Source of the DNA: Aequitasia blattaphilus
Lineage (GTDB): Bacteria; Bacillota; Clostridia; Lachnospirales; Lachnospiraceae
Reading direction: 5' to 3'
Assembly (NCBI RefSeq): GCF_024721305.1
Contig: NZ_JAMXOD010000002.1
Span: forward strand, 62,001-126,000
DNA: 64,000 nucleotides
Part shown: positions 40,747-53,613 of the stretch, in pieces
How the letters are laid out: every line of letters starts with the position of its first letter
How positions within the stretch are numbered: the first letter of the stretch is position 1
The notes under the pieces: model-generated
The model's database searches: none
Told to the model about the DNA's origin: nothing
What the model saw: only the letters and a program-made list of their open reading frames with translations
Position numbers and translations under genes: made by a program

Positions 40747-41697
40747 TTACCTTATTCTGTTTAATTGCATTTCTACTTCTCGCGCCACATTATTTGCAAT
40801 GTCATGAGCAGTTCCCGGCATGCTAAATCCAGCTGCACGAATATGTCCACCACCACCGTACAAACCAGCAATTGCATTCACATCCACCTCTTTATTCGAG
40901 CGAAGACTCGCTTTATATATACCATCTTCAAGCTCGTACATAAAAAGTGCCACCTCAACGCCTTTGGTATTTCTTAACTGATTTACAATTCCATCCAAAT
41001 CCTTGGTCGTAACATTGTAAAACTTCAGCACTTCTTTTGAAACGCTTCCCACAATAACTTTTCCATCCAGCAAAAGAAAGCTTTCCAATAGTGTTCTGGC
41101 CATAATTTGGTTCTGGCTGTATGTCTTTTTATAATACGTCTCATCAATCAATGCAGGGGCGTCAATATCCTTTGTAATAAGGAATGCAGCTGCTTCAAAT
41201 GTGGATCTTGACACATTTGAATACTGGAACACCCCTGTATCATGTACAAGGCCGAGATAAATAGACCTTGCTATATCCCTGTCTATTTCTTCTTTGTCAA
41301 AAAGATTATAACAAAGCTCGCAAGTAGAACTTGCATCTGGCAGTACGTAGTTTTCATCTCCATAATTTCGATTGCTCACATGATGGTCAATAGAAAAAGT
41401 CTTCCTTGCCCGGTCAAATATTTCCTCTGCAAACCCTAACCGTTCTTTGTCACCACAATCCAGGGCAATAAACAGGTCGTAGGCAACATCTTTCTTCTTG
41501 TGAAGAATGTCACCCACACCTTTTATTTCTCGAAAGACATCCGGCACTTCATCCAAATATAAATCAACTTGAACATTTTTGTAACATTTTTTCAAATATA
41601 AGTACATCGCCGTAGTCGATCCAACGCAATCCCCATCTGGTCTGAGATGTCCACTAACCGCTACGGTATGTACACCTTCCATTACCTTTTTAAGCAT
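40747..41697 (-). CDS. nrnA: DHH-family oligoribonuclease / pAp phosphatase (NrnA)
   Basis: Degrades short RNA (nanoRNA) and 3'-phosphoadenosine 5'-phosphate. The 316-residue protein has the DHH motif SIDHHVSN, the metal sites SGHLRPDGDCVGS and ALDCGDKERLG, and the DHHA1 end GLYGGGGHIRAAGFSM. The start is placed at the ATG at 41697 with GAGG nine bases upstream; two other in-frame ATGs (41706, 41712) overlap rbfA further. The gene overlaps the rbfA stop by about 8 bases. The rbfA-nrnA-truB order is standard. Confidence 0.94.
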   Translation of the reverse strand: MLKKVMEGVHTVAVSGHLRPDGDCVGSTTAMYLYLKKCYKNVQVDLYLDEVPDVFREIKGVGDILHKKKDVAYDLFIALDCGDKERLGFAEEIFDRARKTFSIDHHVSNRNYGDENYVLPDASSTCELCYNLFDKEEIDRDIARSIYLGLVHDTGVFQYSNVSRSTFEAAAFLITKDIDAPALIDETYYKKTYSQNQIMARTLLESFLLLDGKVIVGSVSKEVLKFYNVTTKDLDGIVNQLRNTKGVEVALFMYELEDGIYKASLRSNKEVDVNAIAGLYGGGGHIRAAGFSMPGTAHDIANNVAREVEMQLNRIR

Positions 41698-42070
41698 CGT
41701 TTTCATCCTCATAATGCAGGTCTTTGTTTACCTCATCGATTTTCTTTGACATTTCCACTCCATATTCAATGGACTCGTCTAAAATAAAAGTGATTTCCGG
41801 TGTATTTCTCATATTTAAGCTTTTAGCTAACTCTCTTCGAATGTAACCTTCTGCACTCTTTAAACCAATGATTGTATCTTCTTTCACCTTTGCATCTCCT
41901 AATACACTCACGTAGGCTTTCGCTGTCTTTAAATCTGGTGCAACTACTGCCGCTACCACCGAAGTCCACTGAGACACTCTCGGGTCTTTAATACCTCTTT
42001 GTATAATATTCGTCAGTTCGTGCTGTACTTCCGCATTTACTCTTGTATTCTTTATGCTTCGCTTTCTCAT
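41690..42070 (-). CDS. rbfA: Ribosome-binding factor A
   Basis: A 126-residue 30S maturation factor. It starts MRKRSIKNTRVNAEVQHELTN and has IIQRGIKDPRVSQW and KTAKAYVSVLGD plus SAEGYIRRELAKSLNMRNTPEITFILDES; the KH-like fold places these on the surface that binds 16S rRNA helix 1. It lies 14 bases after infB in the same operon. Confidence 0.96.
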   Translation of the reverse strand: MRKRSIKNTRVNAEVQHELTNIIQRGIKDPRVSQWTSVVAAVVAPDLKTAKAYVSVLGDAKVKEDTIIGLKSAEGYIRRELAKSLNMRNTPEITFILDESIEYGVEMSKKIDEVNKDLHYEDENDA

Positions 42071-42084
42071 GTTTTTTTTGCTCC

Positions 42085-44754
42085 TTATCTCGGAATTTCA
42101 ACCATCTTAAAGGATTCAACCAGATCTCCTTCTTTAATGTCATTGTAATTCTCAAATACAAGACCACATTCATATCCTGCTCTTACTTCTTTTACATCAT
42201 CTTTGAAACGCTTTAATGACGCCAAATTTCCTTCAAATACAACTACGCCATCTCTCGTAATACGAACCTGGCAGCCACGTTCAAATGTACCGTCCTGTAC
42301 GTAACTTCCTGCTATGGTTCCAATGCCAGATGCTTTAAAGGTTTGACGTACTTCTGCATGTCCTAACACTTTCTCCTCAAATACTGGATCAAGCATTCCC
42401 TTCATAGCAGCTTCCACATCTTCAATCGCATTATAGATTACCCGATACAAACGTACATCTACGCCTTCTCGATCTGCTGTTTCCTTTGCAGACGCATCTG
42501 GACGCACATTAAATCCAATAATAATTGCATTAGAAGCAGATGCTAAAATAACATCGGACTCGTTAATCGCACCAACACCGCCATGAATAATTTTAACAAC
42601 AACTTCATCGTTTGAAAGCTTCAACAGACTTTGTTTAATAGCCTCTACTGATCCTTGTACATCTGCCTTTACTACGATTCCAAGCTCTTTTAAGTTTCCT
42701 TCTTTTATCTGTTCAAACAAGTCATCCAGAGATACCTTTGTCTTTGTATCATCTAACAATCTTTCTTTTCCTTGTGATATGAAAGTCTCTGCAAAATGTC
42801 TTGCTTCCTTATCATTGTCTGTACTTACAAAAACTTCTCCAGCATTTGGTACATCGTTTAATCCCAGGATTTCTACTGGTACAGAAGGACCTGCTTCTTT
42901 TACTCTTCTTCCACGGTCATCCATCATGGCTCTTACCTTACCATAAGCGGATCCTGCAGCAATGTTATCTCCTACATGCAAGGTTCCTTTTTGAACCAAA
43001 ACAGTAGCAACAGAGCCTTTTCCTTTATCAAGCTCAGCTTCTATAACAAGACCTCTGGCATTTCGATCTGGATTCGCCTTTAACTCCAGCACCTCGGAAG
43101 TTAATAACAGCATTTCCATCAGCTCTTCAATTCCTTCTCCTGATTTTGCAGATACTGGTACGAAAATCGTACTGCCACCCCAATCTTCTGGAATCAATTC
43201 ATATTCGGCCAGTTCTTGTTTTACTCTGTCTATATTTGCCCCTGGCTTATCAATCTTATTGACCGCAACTACGATTTCAATTTCAGCCGCCTTTGCATGA
43301 TTAATCGCTTCAACAGTCTGTGGCATTACACCATCATCTGCTGCAACCACCAAAATAGCAATATCTGTAGAAGAAGCTCCACGCATACGCATAGCTGTAA
43401 AAGCTTCATGTCCAGGTGTATCCAGGAATGTGATTTTCTCACCATTTACTTTCACTACGTAAGCACCGATATGCTGTGTAATACCGCCTGCTTCACGATC
43501 AATTACATTGGTGTGTCGAATGGCATCTAAAAGAGAAGTTTTACCATGGTCAACATGTCCCATAACACATACAACAGGAGGTCGTTTTACTAATTTTGTC
43601 TCATCTTCGTCTTCTTCTTTTAACAGTTCTTCAATTACATCAATCACTTCTTCTTTTTCGCAAAGAACTTCGAATTCAAGTGCAATTTCTTCTGCTGTCT
43701 CAAAGCTTATTTCTTGATTTACTGTAACAACCTTACCCTGCAGGAATAGTTTTTTAACAATAACAGAAGGTACTATTTTCATTTTATCTGCAAGCTCTTT
43801 AATGGTAAGAACTTCTGGGATTGTAATAGACTTAATTGTCTCTTCCGGTTTTTGCTCTTTTGCCTTTGGCTTTTGAAGCTGTGGAGCATTTTCAACCTTA
43901 CCCTTTTTCCCTTTTCCAGCCTGATTTTGACGTTCCATTTCCTTCTTCTTGTAATCCTCTTTACTCTTTACCTTATTTCTTTGTGGCTTCTTAGTCTCCG
44001 TGCTTGTTACAGGTGTACCTTCATTTGGCTTTTGGAATTTCCCTCTATTATCCCCGCCTTGGTTCCCCTGATTATACGGTCTTTGTCCGCCGCCTTGGGG
44101 TCTGTTTCCCTGATAATTGGAATTCTGGGGTCTTTGTCCACCGCCTTGTGGTCTGTTTCCCTGATAATTGGAGTTTTGGGGTCTTTGTCCACCGCCTTGT
44201 GGTCTGTTTCCCTGATAATTGGAGTTCTGGCCTTGTGGTCTGTTTCCCTGGTAATTGGAGTTCTGACCTTGGGGTCTGTTTCCCTGGTAATTGGAGTTCT
44301 GACCCTGGGGTCTGTTTCCCTGGTAATTGGAGTTCTGGCCTTGTGGTCTGTTTCCCTGGTAATTGGAGTTTTGGCCTTGTGGTCTGTTTCCCTGGTAATT
44401 GGAGTTCTGACCCTGGGGTCTCTGTCTCTGATTCCCTTGGCCTTGCGGACGCTGTTGTTGTCCTTGTCCCGTTCTTTGGTTATTGCTTCTGCTTCCACCA
44501 CTCTGGGTATTTTGTGGGCGGAACACATGTACAATGTTCTTCTTCTTTGCTGGCTCTGCTGAGTCTGTAGCTTCAACAGATTCTGCTGTTTTCTTCTCTT
44601 TTGAGAAGTTTGAGCGAACCATTTTCTCCACATCTTCTTCTACACTGCTCATATGACTTTTGACTTCTATATTTTTCTTTTCTAAGTACTCTAGAACCTC
44701 TTTGCTCTGAACATCTAGTTCCTTAGCGATTTCATAAATTTTCTTTTTTGACAT
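42085..44754 (-). CDS. infB: Translation initiation factor IF-2
   Basis: GTPase that brings initiator tRNA to the ribosome. The 889-residue protein has an N-terminal IF2 subdomain ([22 protein letters not shown]), a very low-complexity Gln/Asn/Pro/Gly region (residues about 90-235), a second helical subdomain, then the G domain with GHVDHGKT (399-406), DTPGHEAF and NKIDK, and IF2 domains II-IV. The repeat tract is described separately. The gene sits in the nusA operon between ylxQ and rbfA. Confidence 0.97.
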   Translation of the reverse strand: MSKKKIYEIAKELDVQSKEVLEYLEKKNIEVKSHMSSVEEDVEKMVRSNFSKEKKTAESVEATDSAEPAKKKNIVHVFRPQNTQSGGSRSNNQRTGQGQQQRPQGQGNQRQRPQGQNSNYQGNRPQGQNSNYQGNRPQGQNSNYQGNRPQGQNSNYQGNRPQGQNSNYQGNRPQGQNSNYQGNRPQGGGQRPQNSNYQGNRPQGGGQRPQNSNYQGNRPQGGGQRPYNQGNQGGDNRGKFQKPNEGTPVTSTETKKPQRNKVKSKEDYKKKEMERQNQAGKGKKGKVENAPQLQKPKAKEQKPEETIKSITIPEVLTIKELADKMKIVPSVIVKKLFLQGKVVTVNQEISFETAEEIALEFEVLCEKEEVIDVIEELLKEEDEDETKLVKRPPVVCVMGHVDHGKTSLLDAIRHTNVIDREAGGITQHIGAYVVKVNGEKITFLDTPGHEAFTAMRMRGASSTDIAILVVAADDGVMPQTVEAINHAKAAEIEIVVAVNKIDKPGANIDRVKQELAEYELIPEDWGGSTIFVPVSAKSGEGIEELMEMLLLTSEVLELKANPDRNARGLVIEAELDKGKGSVATVLVQKGTLHVGDNIAAGSAYGKVRAMMDDRGRRVKEAGPSVPVEILGLNDVPNAGEVFVSTDNDKEARHFAETFISQGKERLLDDTKTKVSLDDLFEQIKEGNLKELGIVVKADVQGSVEAIKQSLLKLSNDEVVVKIIHGGVGAINESDVILASASNAIIIGFNVRPDASAKETADREGVDVRLYRVIYNAIEDVEAAMKGMLDPVFEEKVLGHAEVRQTFKASGIGTIAGSYVQDGTFERGCQVRITRDGVVVFEGNLASLKRFKDDVKEVRAGYECGLVFENYNDIKEGDLVESFKMVEIPR
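44062..44421 (-). repeat. Tandem repeats inside infB: six 36-bp and two full plus one partial 51-bp units
   Basis: Residues 112-183 are six copies of [12 protein letters not shown] (36 bp each), followed by two copies of [17 protein letters not shown] (51 bp) and a shortened [17 protein letters not shown] copies differ by only a few silent bases, so they spread recently. The tract is disordered by composition and lies in a non-essential linker of IF2. Confidence 0.95.
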
Positions 44755-44770
44755 ATACGATTCTCCTTAT

Positions 44771-45082
44771 TTAATTGTTAGCGTCCAATTTCTTTTGTAT
44801 ACTTTTTGCAAATCCTTCATCTAAAACTACCAAGGAAGCGCGAAATTCTTTTCCCATGCAATGTCCCAGGCTTACTTTATCTGCTAAAAAGAAAATTGGA
44901 ACTTTATAAAATTCACACATATTGGAAAATTTCTTCTTTGTATTTTCCGAAGCATCCATTGCGACAATCACAAGCTTTCCTCTTCCGGATTTCACTTCTT
45001 TTTCCGTCGAAAACTCTCCGCTTGCAACTCTTCCCGCTTTCGTTGCCAATCCGATTAAGGATAAAACCTGATCAGATTTCAA
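44771..45082 (-). CDS. ylxQ: L7Ae-family RNA-binding protein (YlxQ)
   Basis: A 103-residue L7Ae/L30e/S12e/Gadd45-fold protein that probably binds kink-turn RNA. Features: LSLIGLATKAGRVASGEFSTEK, KLVIVAMDASENTKKKFSNMC and VSLGHCMGKEFRASLVVLD. It is the usual gene between ylxR and infB, and overlaps ylxR by 11 bases. A ribosome-linked role is likely but undefined. Confidence 0.9.
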   Translation of the reverse strand: MKSDQVLSLIGLATKAGRVASGEFSTEKEVKSGRGKLVIVAMDASENTKKKFSNMCEFYKVPIFFLADKVSLGHCMGKEFRASLVVLDEGFAKSIQKKLDANN

Positions 45083-45347
45083 TATCTTCCAACTCCTTTT
45101 CTAATACTTCATATATTTCTACCGGAATACTTTGTTTAAACGAGCGTTCCAGCCCCTTGTTTTTCATGGCCATTTCCAGACAAGACTTTTGAGGGCAAAT
45201 GTATGCACCCCTGCCATTCTTCTTTCCGGTACTATCTAAGAAAAATTCACCCTGATCATTTTTTACGACACGGATCATTTCTTTTTTACTTTTCATTTCC
45301 CCGCATCCTACACATTTCCGCAAGGGAATTTTCTTTTTTACTGCCAT
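45072..45347 (-). CDS. ylxR: YlxR-family RNA-binding protein
   Basis: A 91-residue DUF448 protein. It starts KKIPLRKCVGCGEMKSKKEMIRVV with the two-cysteine CVGC motif, then GRGAYICPQKSCLEMA. YlxR is a nucleoid/RNA-associated protein next to nusA in most firmicutes. It follows nusA by 6 bases. Confidence 0.92.
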   Translation of the reverse strand: MAVKKKIPLRKCVGCGEMKSKKEMIRVVKNDQGEFFLDSTGKKNGRGAYICPQKSCLEMAMKNKGLERSFKQSIPVEIYEVLEKELEDIEI

Positions 45348-45353
45348 TGCTTT

Positions 45354-46496
45354 TTATACCTCTTCAAAACCTTCAAATGCTACGTCTTCTCCCTCTTCAT
45401 ACATTTCTTCTTCGTAAACACCTTCACCAAGTTCCATGTAATTTTCTGGAAGCTCACCTGAAGCAATTGCCTGTGTTTCATTCTTAATATCAATCTTAAA
45501 TCCAGTTAATCTCGCAGCCAATCTTGCGTTTTGACCCTCTTTACCAATCGCAAGTGACAACTGGTAATCAGGCACAATAATACTTGCCGTTTTTTCATCC
45601 GGATCCGCCATTACCGAAATAACCTTTGCAGGACTCAATGCATTTTCAATTAAAATCGCAGGATTGTCACTCCAATTAATAATATCGATTTTTTCTCCCC
45701 GAAGTTCTTCTACAATCGCATTGACTCTGGCACCATTCATTCCCACACAGGCTCCTACAGGATCCACATCCGGGTCATTGGACCAAACTGCGATTTTCGT
45801 TCTGCTTCCAGCTTCTCTGGCAATACTCTTAATTTCAACCGTTCCATCTTTTACTTCCGTCACTTCTGATTCAAATAATCTCTTAACAAGTTCTGGATGT
45901 GTTCTTGATACTAAGATTTTCGGCCCTTTTGTTGTGTTTTTCACTTCTACGACATAAAGCTTTATTCTTTCTGTCGGCTTAAATATCTCACTCTTAACCT
46001 GCTCTGTTTCTGTTAACAGTGCATCTGCTTTTCCTAAGTCAATGCTGTAATTTTTCCCAACTTGTCTTTGTACAATACCTGTTACAATGTCTTTTTCTTT
46101 TTCAAAGTATTGGTCGTAAACTACTTTTCGTTCTTCTTCCCGGATTTTTTGCAGAATCAGGTTTTTTGCATTCTGTGTCGCAATACGTCCAAAGGATTTT
46201 GATTCAATAGGGATTTGGGCAATATCACCAATACCTAATTTCCCATCAATTTTAGCCGCATCTACAATCGAAATTTCTTCTAAATCGTCTTCCACTTTTT
46301 CTACAACTTTTTTTTCTGCAAAAACCTTATAATTATAGGTATCTCTGTTCATCACAACTTTAATATTATCTGCTTTTCCAAAATGATTTTTGCAGGCATT
46401 AATCAAGGAGTTTTCTATCGCATCTAATAATGTTTCTTTGCTGATATCTTTTTCTTTCTCCAAAATCGTTAACGCTTCTAATAACTCAGTATTCAT
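45354..46496 (-). CDS. nusA: Transcription termination/antitermination protein NusA
   Basis: A 380-residue RNA polymerase-associated factor. It has the N-terminal RNAP-binding domain (LLEALTILEKEKDISKETLL), an S1 domain, and two KH domains (VGACVGMNGARVNAIVEELRGEKIDI; LAIGKEGQNARLAARLTG), then an acidic tail (YEEEMYEEGEDVAFEGFEEV). No C-terminal AR repeats, as usual for firmicutes. It lies between rimP and ylxR. Confidence 0.97.
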   Translation of the reverse strand: MNTELLEALTILEKEKDISKETLLDAIENSLINACKNHFGKADNIKVVMNRDTYNYKVFAEKKVVEKVEDDLEEISIVDAAKIDGKLGIGDIAQIPIESKSFGRIATQNAKNLILQKIREEERKVVYDQYFEKEKDIVTGIVQRQVGKNYSIDLGKADALLTETEQVKSEIFKPTERIKLYVVEVKNTTKGPKILVSRTHPELVKRLFESEVTEVKDGTVEIKSIAREAGSRTKIAVWSNDPDVDPVGACVGMNGARVNAIVEELRGEKIDIINWSDNPAILIENALSPAKVISVMADPDEKTASIIVPDYQLSLAIGKEGQNARLAARLTGFKIDIKNETQAIASGELPENYMELGEGVYEEEMYEEGEDVAFEGFEEV

Positions 46497-46517
46497 CTGT
46501 TTACTTCCTCCTTCGTT

Positions 46518-46985
46518 TTAAAAATGAAATGCCAACCGGATCAGGGCAATTTCACTCTTTTGAAATACTTCTTTTTTATTATCATCCATTATTATGGTTA
46601 CACTTGTATCATCATAAGACTCTAAAATCCCAAAAAACTCTTTCTGCTTATCAATCATTTTATAGGTATGGATTTCAATTTCTTTTCCAATACTTCTCTT
46701 ATAATCTTTCTCCTTTTTTAAAGGACGGCCAAGCCCTGGAGAACTCACCTCTAATATATAGGCATCTTCAACATAATCCTCTTGATCTAAAATTTCCGAA
46801 AAGGCTCTGCTTACCAACTCACAGTCTTCAACTGTAATACCGCCTTCTTTATCAATATAGGCTCTTAGATAAAAGGTTCCACCTTCTTTTACATATTCCA
46901 CATCCACCAGTTCAAATTGGTGTCCTTCTACAATAGGAAGTAGTATTGCTTCCGTCTTTGATTCAATTACTTCTCTTTTTGACAT
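46518..46985 (-). CDS. rimP: Ribosome maturation factor RimP
   Basis: A 155-residue factor for 30S assembly. Family features: FELVDVEYVKEGGTFYLRAYIDKEGGITVEDCELVSRAFSEILD and YILEVSSPGLGRPLKKEKDY. It is the first gene of the nusA operon. A weak promoter (TTGTGG and TTATAT) may precede it, after the topoisomerase A-subunit terminator. Confidence 0.96.
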   Translation of the reverse strand: MSKREVIESKTEAILLPIVEGHQFELVDVEYVKEGGTFYLRAYIDKEGGITVEDCELVSRAFSEILDQEDYVEDAYILEVSSPGLGRPLKKEKDYKRSIGKEIEIHTYKMIDKQKEFFGILESYDDTSVTIIMDDNKKEVFQKSEIALIRLAFHF

Positions 46986-47032
46986 GTTCTTCCTTTCTTT
47001 CGTATATAACCTTTAATAGTACTTTCCCACAA

Positions 47033-47063
47033 AAGAAGAGTGAACTTCTCGTTCACTCTTCTT
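47033..47063 (-). terminator. Terminator of the topoisomerase operon
   Basis: AAGAAGAGTGAAC pairs perfectly with GTTCACTCTTCTT (13 bp, 5-base loop), followed by a T-rich end on the minus strand. It separates the type II topoisomerase pair from rimP. Confidence 0.85.
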
Positions 47064-47119
47064 GCGGGTTCCTATGTAACTGTAAATACTATAACACTTT
47101 CCCCTTTAAAAAGCAAGGG

Positions 47120-49360
47120 TTATTGCCGTTGTTTTACCCCAATGGTATCACGATTTGATAGTTTGAGACGGTTTAAACTTACGACTTTTCCTTTATACCT
47201 TCCTTTTGTATCAATTCCTTCTTCAAAAAGGTAAGCCTTCGTCACCTCATCTTTGTCCTGCAGACGGATTCCTCTGATTCCAACAGCACCTTTTTTCTTT
47301 TCTGAAACCTGTGCTACTAAAAACCGTAAAAAGTATCCATTCTTCGTTTGAAGTACCAGATTTAAATTTTGTGTTACCACCTTGGTAAATATTAATTCAT
47401 CACCACTTTGCAGTTTTGTAGCTGTAATCGTTCGTTTTCCTGCTATAAACTCGCTTCCTTCTACTTGTTTTACCATACCTGCTTTCGTAACAAACAAAAA
47501 CTTACCTAAAAGCAATTGCCGTTCATCACACAAGTAAACAATACGCTCACTGGCACTATCGTAGTTACTCACATTATCTATGGGAATTCCTTTGTCTCTA
47601 AATTTTCCAAAAGGAAGATCCAGGACTTTGATTTGATGCATCCTGCCTTCATTTGTAAAAACACAGATTTTCCCGGTATTCATACAGTAAGAAATGTATT
47701 TATTCTCTTTGTCTGCCGTGTCTTTGTTCCGTTCGTAAGTCGAAACATCAATCACCTTTGCATAACCAAATTTATCCATCAAAAAGATGACTTCCTGCTC
47801 TTCAATTTTCGCCTCTTCAAACACTGCCTCTTCCGCATTTTCCACCACAGTTCTCCGTCTTGTCGAAAATTCTTTCTTCAACTCTAGCAGCTCTTCCATG
47901 ATGACCCCAGACATTGAGTCGTAATTATTTAAGACATCTTCATAATGACGTATATTCTTTAAAGTTTCCTCATGTTCTTTTTGAAGAGCTTCAATTTCCA
48001 GTCCAATCAATTTGTACAAACGCATCTCCAGGATTGCCTGAGCCTGTCTTTCCGTAAACTGTAAGAGTGCTGCCATTTTCTTTGATATACTTGATTTAAA
48101 AGTAATATTCTCTGTAATCCCGGATACCAAACATGCCTTTGCATCTTTTACAGATTTACTTCCCCGTAAAATTTCAATAATCAAATCAATTACATCGGTT
48201 GCTTTGATCAGACCTTCCTGAATCTCTTTCCTGTCCTGCTCTTTTTTTAACAAGGTATTATATTTTCTCGTGGCCACATCAAACTGAAAGTCCACATGAT
48301 GTTCAATAATCTTTTTAATACCAAGAATTTCTGGCCTCTTATCTACCACCGCCAGCATATTTACCCCAAAAGTATCTTCTAATCTTGTCTTTTTATAGAG
48401 CAAATTCTTTAGGTTTTCTGCATCCGCACCTTTTTTCAACTCAAAAACAATTCGGATTCCTTCTTTAGAAGATTGATTTGAAATATCTACAATATCATTG
48501 GTTTGCTTTTTTTCAATTAAATTGGAGACATCATTTAAAAACTTTCCGATTCCTGCTCCAATCATCGTATAGGGAATCTCAGAAATCACAAGCTTTTTCT
48601 TTCCACCTTTTGCCTCTTCAATCTCAACCTTCCCGCGGACTTTTATCTTCCCCTGTCCCGTTTCATATATTTGTAAAAGCTCATCTTTATTGACAACCAC
48701 TCCGCCTGTTGGAAAATCGGGACCTTTGACATATTTCATAAGTCCTCTGGTGCTGATTTCCTCATTTTTCATATAAGCAACAACACCGTCTATAACTTCT
48801 CCCAGGTTATGAGGCGGAATACTGGTTGCCATACCTACTGCAATCCCTTCTGCACCATTAACCAACAGATTCGGGAATTTTGTTGGCAAAACTTCCGGTT
48901 CTCGTTCTGTTTCATCGAAGTTGGGAATAAAGTCCACAATGTCCTTATCTAAATCCTTTAAAAAACCTTCCTGGGTTATCTTTTCCAGCCGCGCTTCTGT
49001 GTAACGCATAGCTGCCGCTCCATCTCCTTCGATTGAGCCAAAATTCCCATGTCCGTCAACTAAAGGAATACGTTTTTTAAAATCCTGAGCCATAACCACT
49101 AAAGATTCGTAAATCGAACTATCTCCATGAGGATGGTATTTACCCATTGTATCTCCAACGATACGAGCACATTTTCGATAAGGCTTGTCATATTTAATTC
49201 CAAGCTCATACATATCATAAAGGGTTCTTCTTTGTACCGGCTTTAAGCCATCTCTTACATCCGGCAGAGCTCTTGCCACAATAACACTCATTGCATAGTC
49301 AATATATGATTTTTTCATAACATCCGAATATTCCGTTCGAATGATGTTTGATTCATCCAT
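47120..49360 (-). CDS. Type IIA DNA topoisomerase subunit A (GyrA/ParC-like)
   Basis: The breakage-reunion subunit, 746 residues. The catalytic Tyr120 lies in [10 protein letters not shown], and the quinolone-region motif is [13 protein letters not shown]. The N-terminal part has [28 protein letters not shown]. The protein is shorter than typical GyrA (about 820-870) and the usual GyrA box (QRRGGKG) is replaced by EKKKGAVG, so it may be a topoisomerase IV-like ParC rather than gyrase. It follows the B subunit by 13 bases. The organism probably has another pair near its origin, not in this window. Confidence 0.88.
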   Translation of the reverse strand: MDESNIIRTEYSDVMKKSYIDYAMSVIVARALPDVRDGLKPVQRRTLYDMYELGIKYDKPYRKCARIVGDTMGKYHPHGDSSIYESLVVMAQDFKKRIPLVDGHGNFGSIEGDGAAAMRYTEARLEKITQEGFLKDLDKDIVDFIPNFDETEREPEVLPTKFPNLLVNGAEGIAVGMATSIPPHNLGEVIDGVVAYMKNEEISTRGLMKYVKGPDFPTGGVVVNKDELLQIYETGQGKIKVRGKVEIEEAKGGKKKLVISEIPYTMIGAGIGKFLNDVSNLIEKKQTNDIVDISNQSSKEGIRIVFELKKGADAENLKNLLYKKTRLEDTFGVNMLAVVDKRPEILGIKKIIEHHVDFQFDVATRKYNTLLKKEQDRKEIQEGLIKATDVIDLIIEILRGSKSVKDAKACLVSGITENITFKSSISKKMAALLQFTERQAQAILEMRLYKLIGLEIEALQKEHEETLKNIRHYEDVLNNYDSMSGVIMEELLELKKEFSTRRRTVVENAEEAVFEEAKIEEQEVIFLMDKFGYAKVIDVSTYERNKDTADKENKYISYCMNTGKICVFTNEGRMHQIKVLDLPFGKFRDKGIPIDNVSNYDSASERIVYLCDERQLLLGKFLFVTKAGMVKQVEGSEFIAGKRTITATKLQSGDELIFTKVVTQNLNLVLQTKNGYFLRFLVAQVSEKKKGAVGIRGIRLQDKDEVTKAYLFEEGIDTKGRYKGKVVSLNRLKLSNRDTIGVKQRQ

Positions 49361-49373
49361 TTATCTTACTCCC

Positions 49374-51299
<1,926 letters not shown>

Positions 51300-51335
51300 T
51301 TATCGTTCCTTCCTTTTTGAAATCATACTGCTAGT

Positions 51336-51341
51336 ATTCTA
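51336..51341 (-). promoter_or_regulatory. Extended -10 promoter of the topoisomerase pair
   Basis: TGATAGAAT (TAGAAT 51336-51341) on the minus strand, with a weak TTCAAT -35, about 40 bases ahead of the B-subunit ATG. The -10 region matches that of the promoter at 386-391. Confidence 0.5.
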
Positions 51342-51372
51342 TCACAAATTCAAAGAAAATTGAAGATAGATA

Positions 51373-51401
51373 TTGACATTGTCCTCTATACAATATACAA
51401 T
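51373..51401 (+). promoter_or_regulatory. Promoter of rpsT
   Basis: Perfect -35 TTGACA (51373-51378) and -10 TACAAT (51396-51401) with a 17-base spacer. The leader to the start codon is about 67 bases. Confidence 0.85.
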
Positions 51402-51474
51402 TAGTTAGTATGTTTAACGGAGCGCCCGTGTCTGATTCGGTAAACATTTTAATAATAATGTGGAGGTGTAGGAA

Positions 51475-51738
51475 TTGGCTAATATCAAATCAGCGAAGAA
51501 AAGAATTTTAGTAAACCAGACAAAGGCTGCAAGAAACAAAGCAATCAAGTCAAAGGTTAAAACAGCAGTGAAAAAAGTTGACGTTGCTGTTATTGAAAAT
51601 AATAAAGAAGCAGCAAGTGCCGCTTTAAAGAATGCAATCGTTGAGATTTCAAAAGCTAAGAGCAAAGGTGTTTATCACAAAAACACATGTTCCAGAAAGA
51701 TTTCTCGTTTATCTAAAGCCGTAGCGGCTATAAACTAA
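51475..51738 (+). CDS. rpsT: 30S ribosomal protein S20, UUG start
   Basis: An 87-residue S20, a basic helical protein that binds 16S rRNA. The N-terminus is ANIKSAKKRILVNQTKAARN and the C-terminus KGVYHKNTCSRKISRLSKAV. No ATG or GTG is present at the right position; the UUG at 51475 follows GGAGG by 8 bases. E. coli rpsT also begins with UUG, which is part of its autocontrol. It has its own promoter and terminator. Confidence 0.96.
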   Translation: MANIKSAKKRILVNQTKAARNKAIKSKVKTAVKKVDVAVIENNKEAASAALKNAIVEISKAKSKGVYHKNTCSRKISRLSKAVAAIN

Positions 51739-51749
51739 TTATAAAAACC

Positions 51750-51800
51750 AAAAGCTATCTTCGATGGATAACGGCTGCATCCATCATCGATAGCTTTTTT
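51750..51800 (+). terminator. Terminator of rpsT, also facing the PRTase gene
   Basis: AAAAGCTATC pairs with GATAGCTTTT around an internal loop and a 7-bp GATGGAT/ATCCATC stem, then a T run. It lies between two convergent genes. Confidence 0.85.
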
Positions 51801-51813
51801 TGTGCACAAAAAC

Positions 51814-52455
51814 TTATAACAATGAGTATCCATAACTATTTACAATTCCGTCCAGCTTTCTTCCCGCTTTACACATGGGGCAGTCATGCATACTATAGGC
51901 CTGGTAATCCGGTACATCCTTCAAAGCAAACACTGAAACCATATCCATACCTGCAACTTTTGAAATACCGCTAAATACAGCCGCCAATCCCGATACCCTT
52001 CCGCCATAATAAAGAACCGTATTAATCGTGCGAAGCATTGTTTCTCCTGTGATGACCGTACCAGATAAAATCAAAACATCTTTTTCTGCAATCATTCTCT
52101 TTGTGTTATCCCGAAACACCTGCTGACCTCTGGCAACCGTTTCCGGCGTAACAACAGCAATATTCTCTCCCCCATTAATGGAACTCATTCCTTCCTTTGA
52201 CAAATTCTCAGCCAGAAAGGCTCCAATCACTCTCGTTCCATCCAAGCATACAATAGTGTCAACCTTTGTACTGTATCGATAGGATTCTGCCAACAAGTCT
52301 GCCGTTTCTTTTGCATTTTTACTGCGATTTGTCACCGTGGAAATGTCAATATACGTGTTTACGTGAGCATGGGTACTTGAAAAATGTCCTCTCATAATCT
52401 TGATCTTGGATTTCGAGTTTTTAGGTGAATACAAATCTTCTAATCTTATTTCCAT
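51814..52455 (-). CDS. Phosphoribosyltransferase-like protein with altered PRPP loop
   Basis: A 213-residue protein with an orotate-PRTase-like fold: MRGHFSSTHAHVNTYIDI at the start, VDTIVCLDGTRVIGAFLAENL, and the PRPP-loop position DVLILSGTVITGETM. Normal PRTases have two acidic residues there (xxDDxxTTG); this one has S-G. The C-terminus has a CPMCKAG cysteine pair. The chemistry may differ or the protein may bind rather than transfer. It has AAGGAG upstream, lies between ilvC and rpsT, and could be a nucleotide-binding regulator like PurR. No function claimed. Confidence 0.72.
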   Translation of the reverse strand: MEIRLEDLYSPKNSKSKIKIMRGHFSSTHAHVNTYIDISTVTNRSKNAKETADLLAESYRYSTKVDTIVCLDGTRVIGAFLAENLSKEGMSSINGGENIAVVTPETVARGQQVFRDNTKRMIAEKDVLILSGTVITGETMLRTINTVLYYGGRVSGLAAVFSGISKVAGMDMVSVFALKDVPDYQAYSMHDCPMCKAGRKLDGIVNSYGYSLL

Positions 52456-52506
52456 AAAGACAACTCCTTTCCACTATCTGTTTTCTTTTATTTTATCACA
52501 ATAAAA

Positions 52507-52536
52507 AGAACAAGACCACAAAAATGATCTTGTTCT
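52507..52536 (-). terminator. Terminator of ilvC
   Basis: AGAACAAGA and TCTTGTTCT (9 bp) flank a 12-base loop, then TTTTATT on the minus strand, just past the ilvC stop. Confidence 0.8.
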
Positions 52537-52543
52537 ATATGCA

Positions 52544-53599
<1,056 letters not shown>

Positions 53600-53613
53600 T
53601 TAAGGATTCACAT

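Noticed and set aside
44062-44421. CRISPR-like 36-bp repeats
   Set aside because: The units are back-to-back with no unique spacers and are in frame with infB; they encode the IF2 linker.
43852-44570. Long plus-strand ORFs (236 and 188 codons) across the infB repeat region
   Set aside because: They are antisense to IF-2. The short-period repeat keeps several frames open, and the encoded proteins are low-complexity hydrophobic repeats with no ribosome site.
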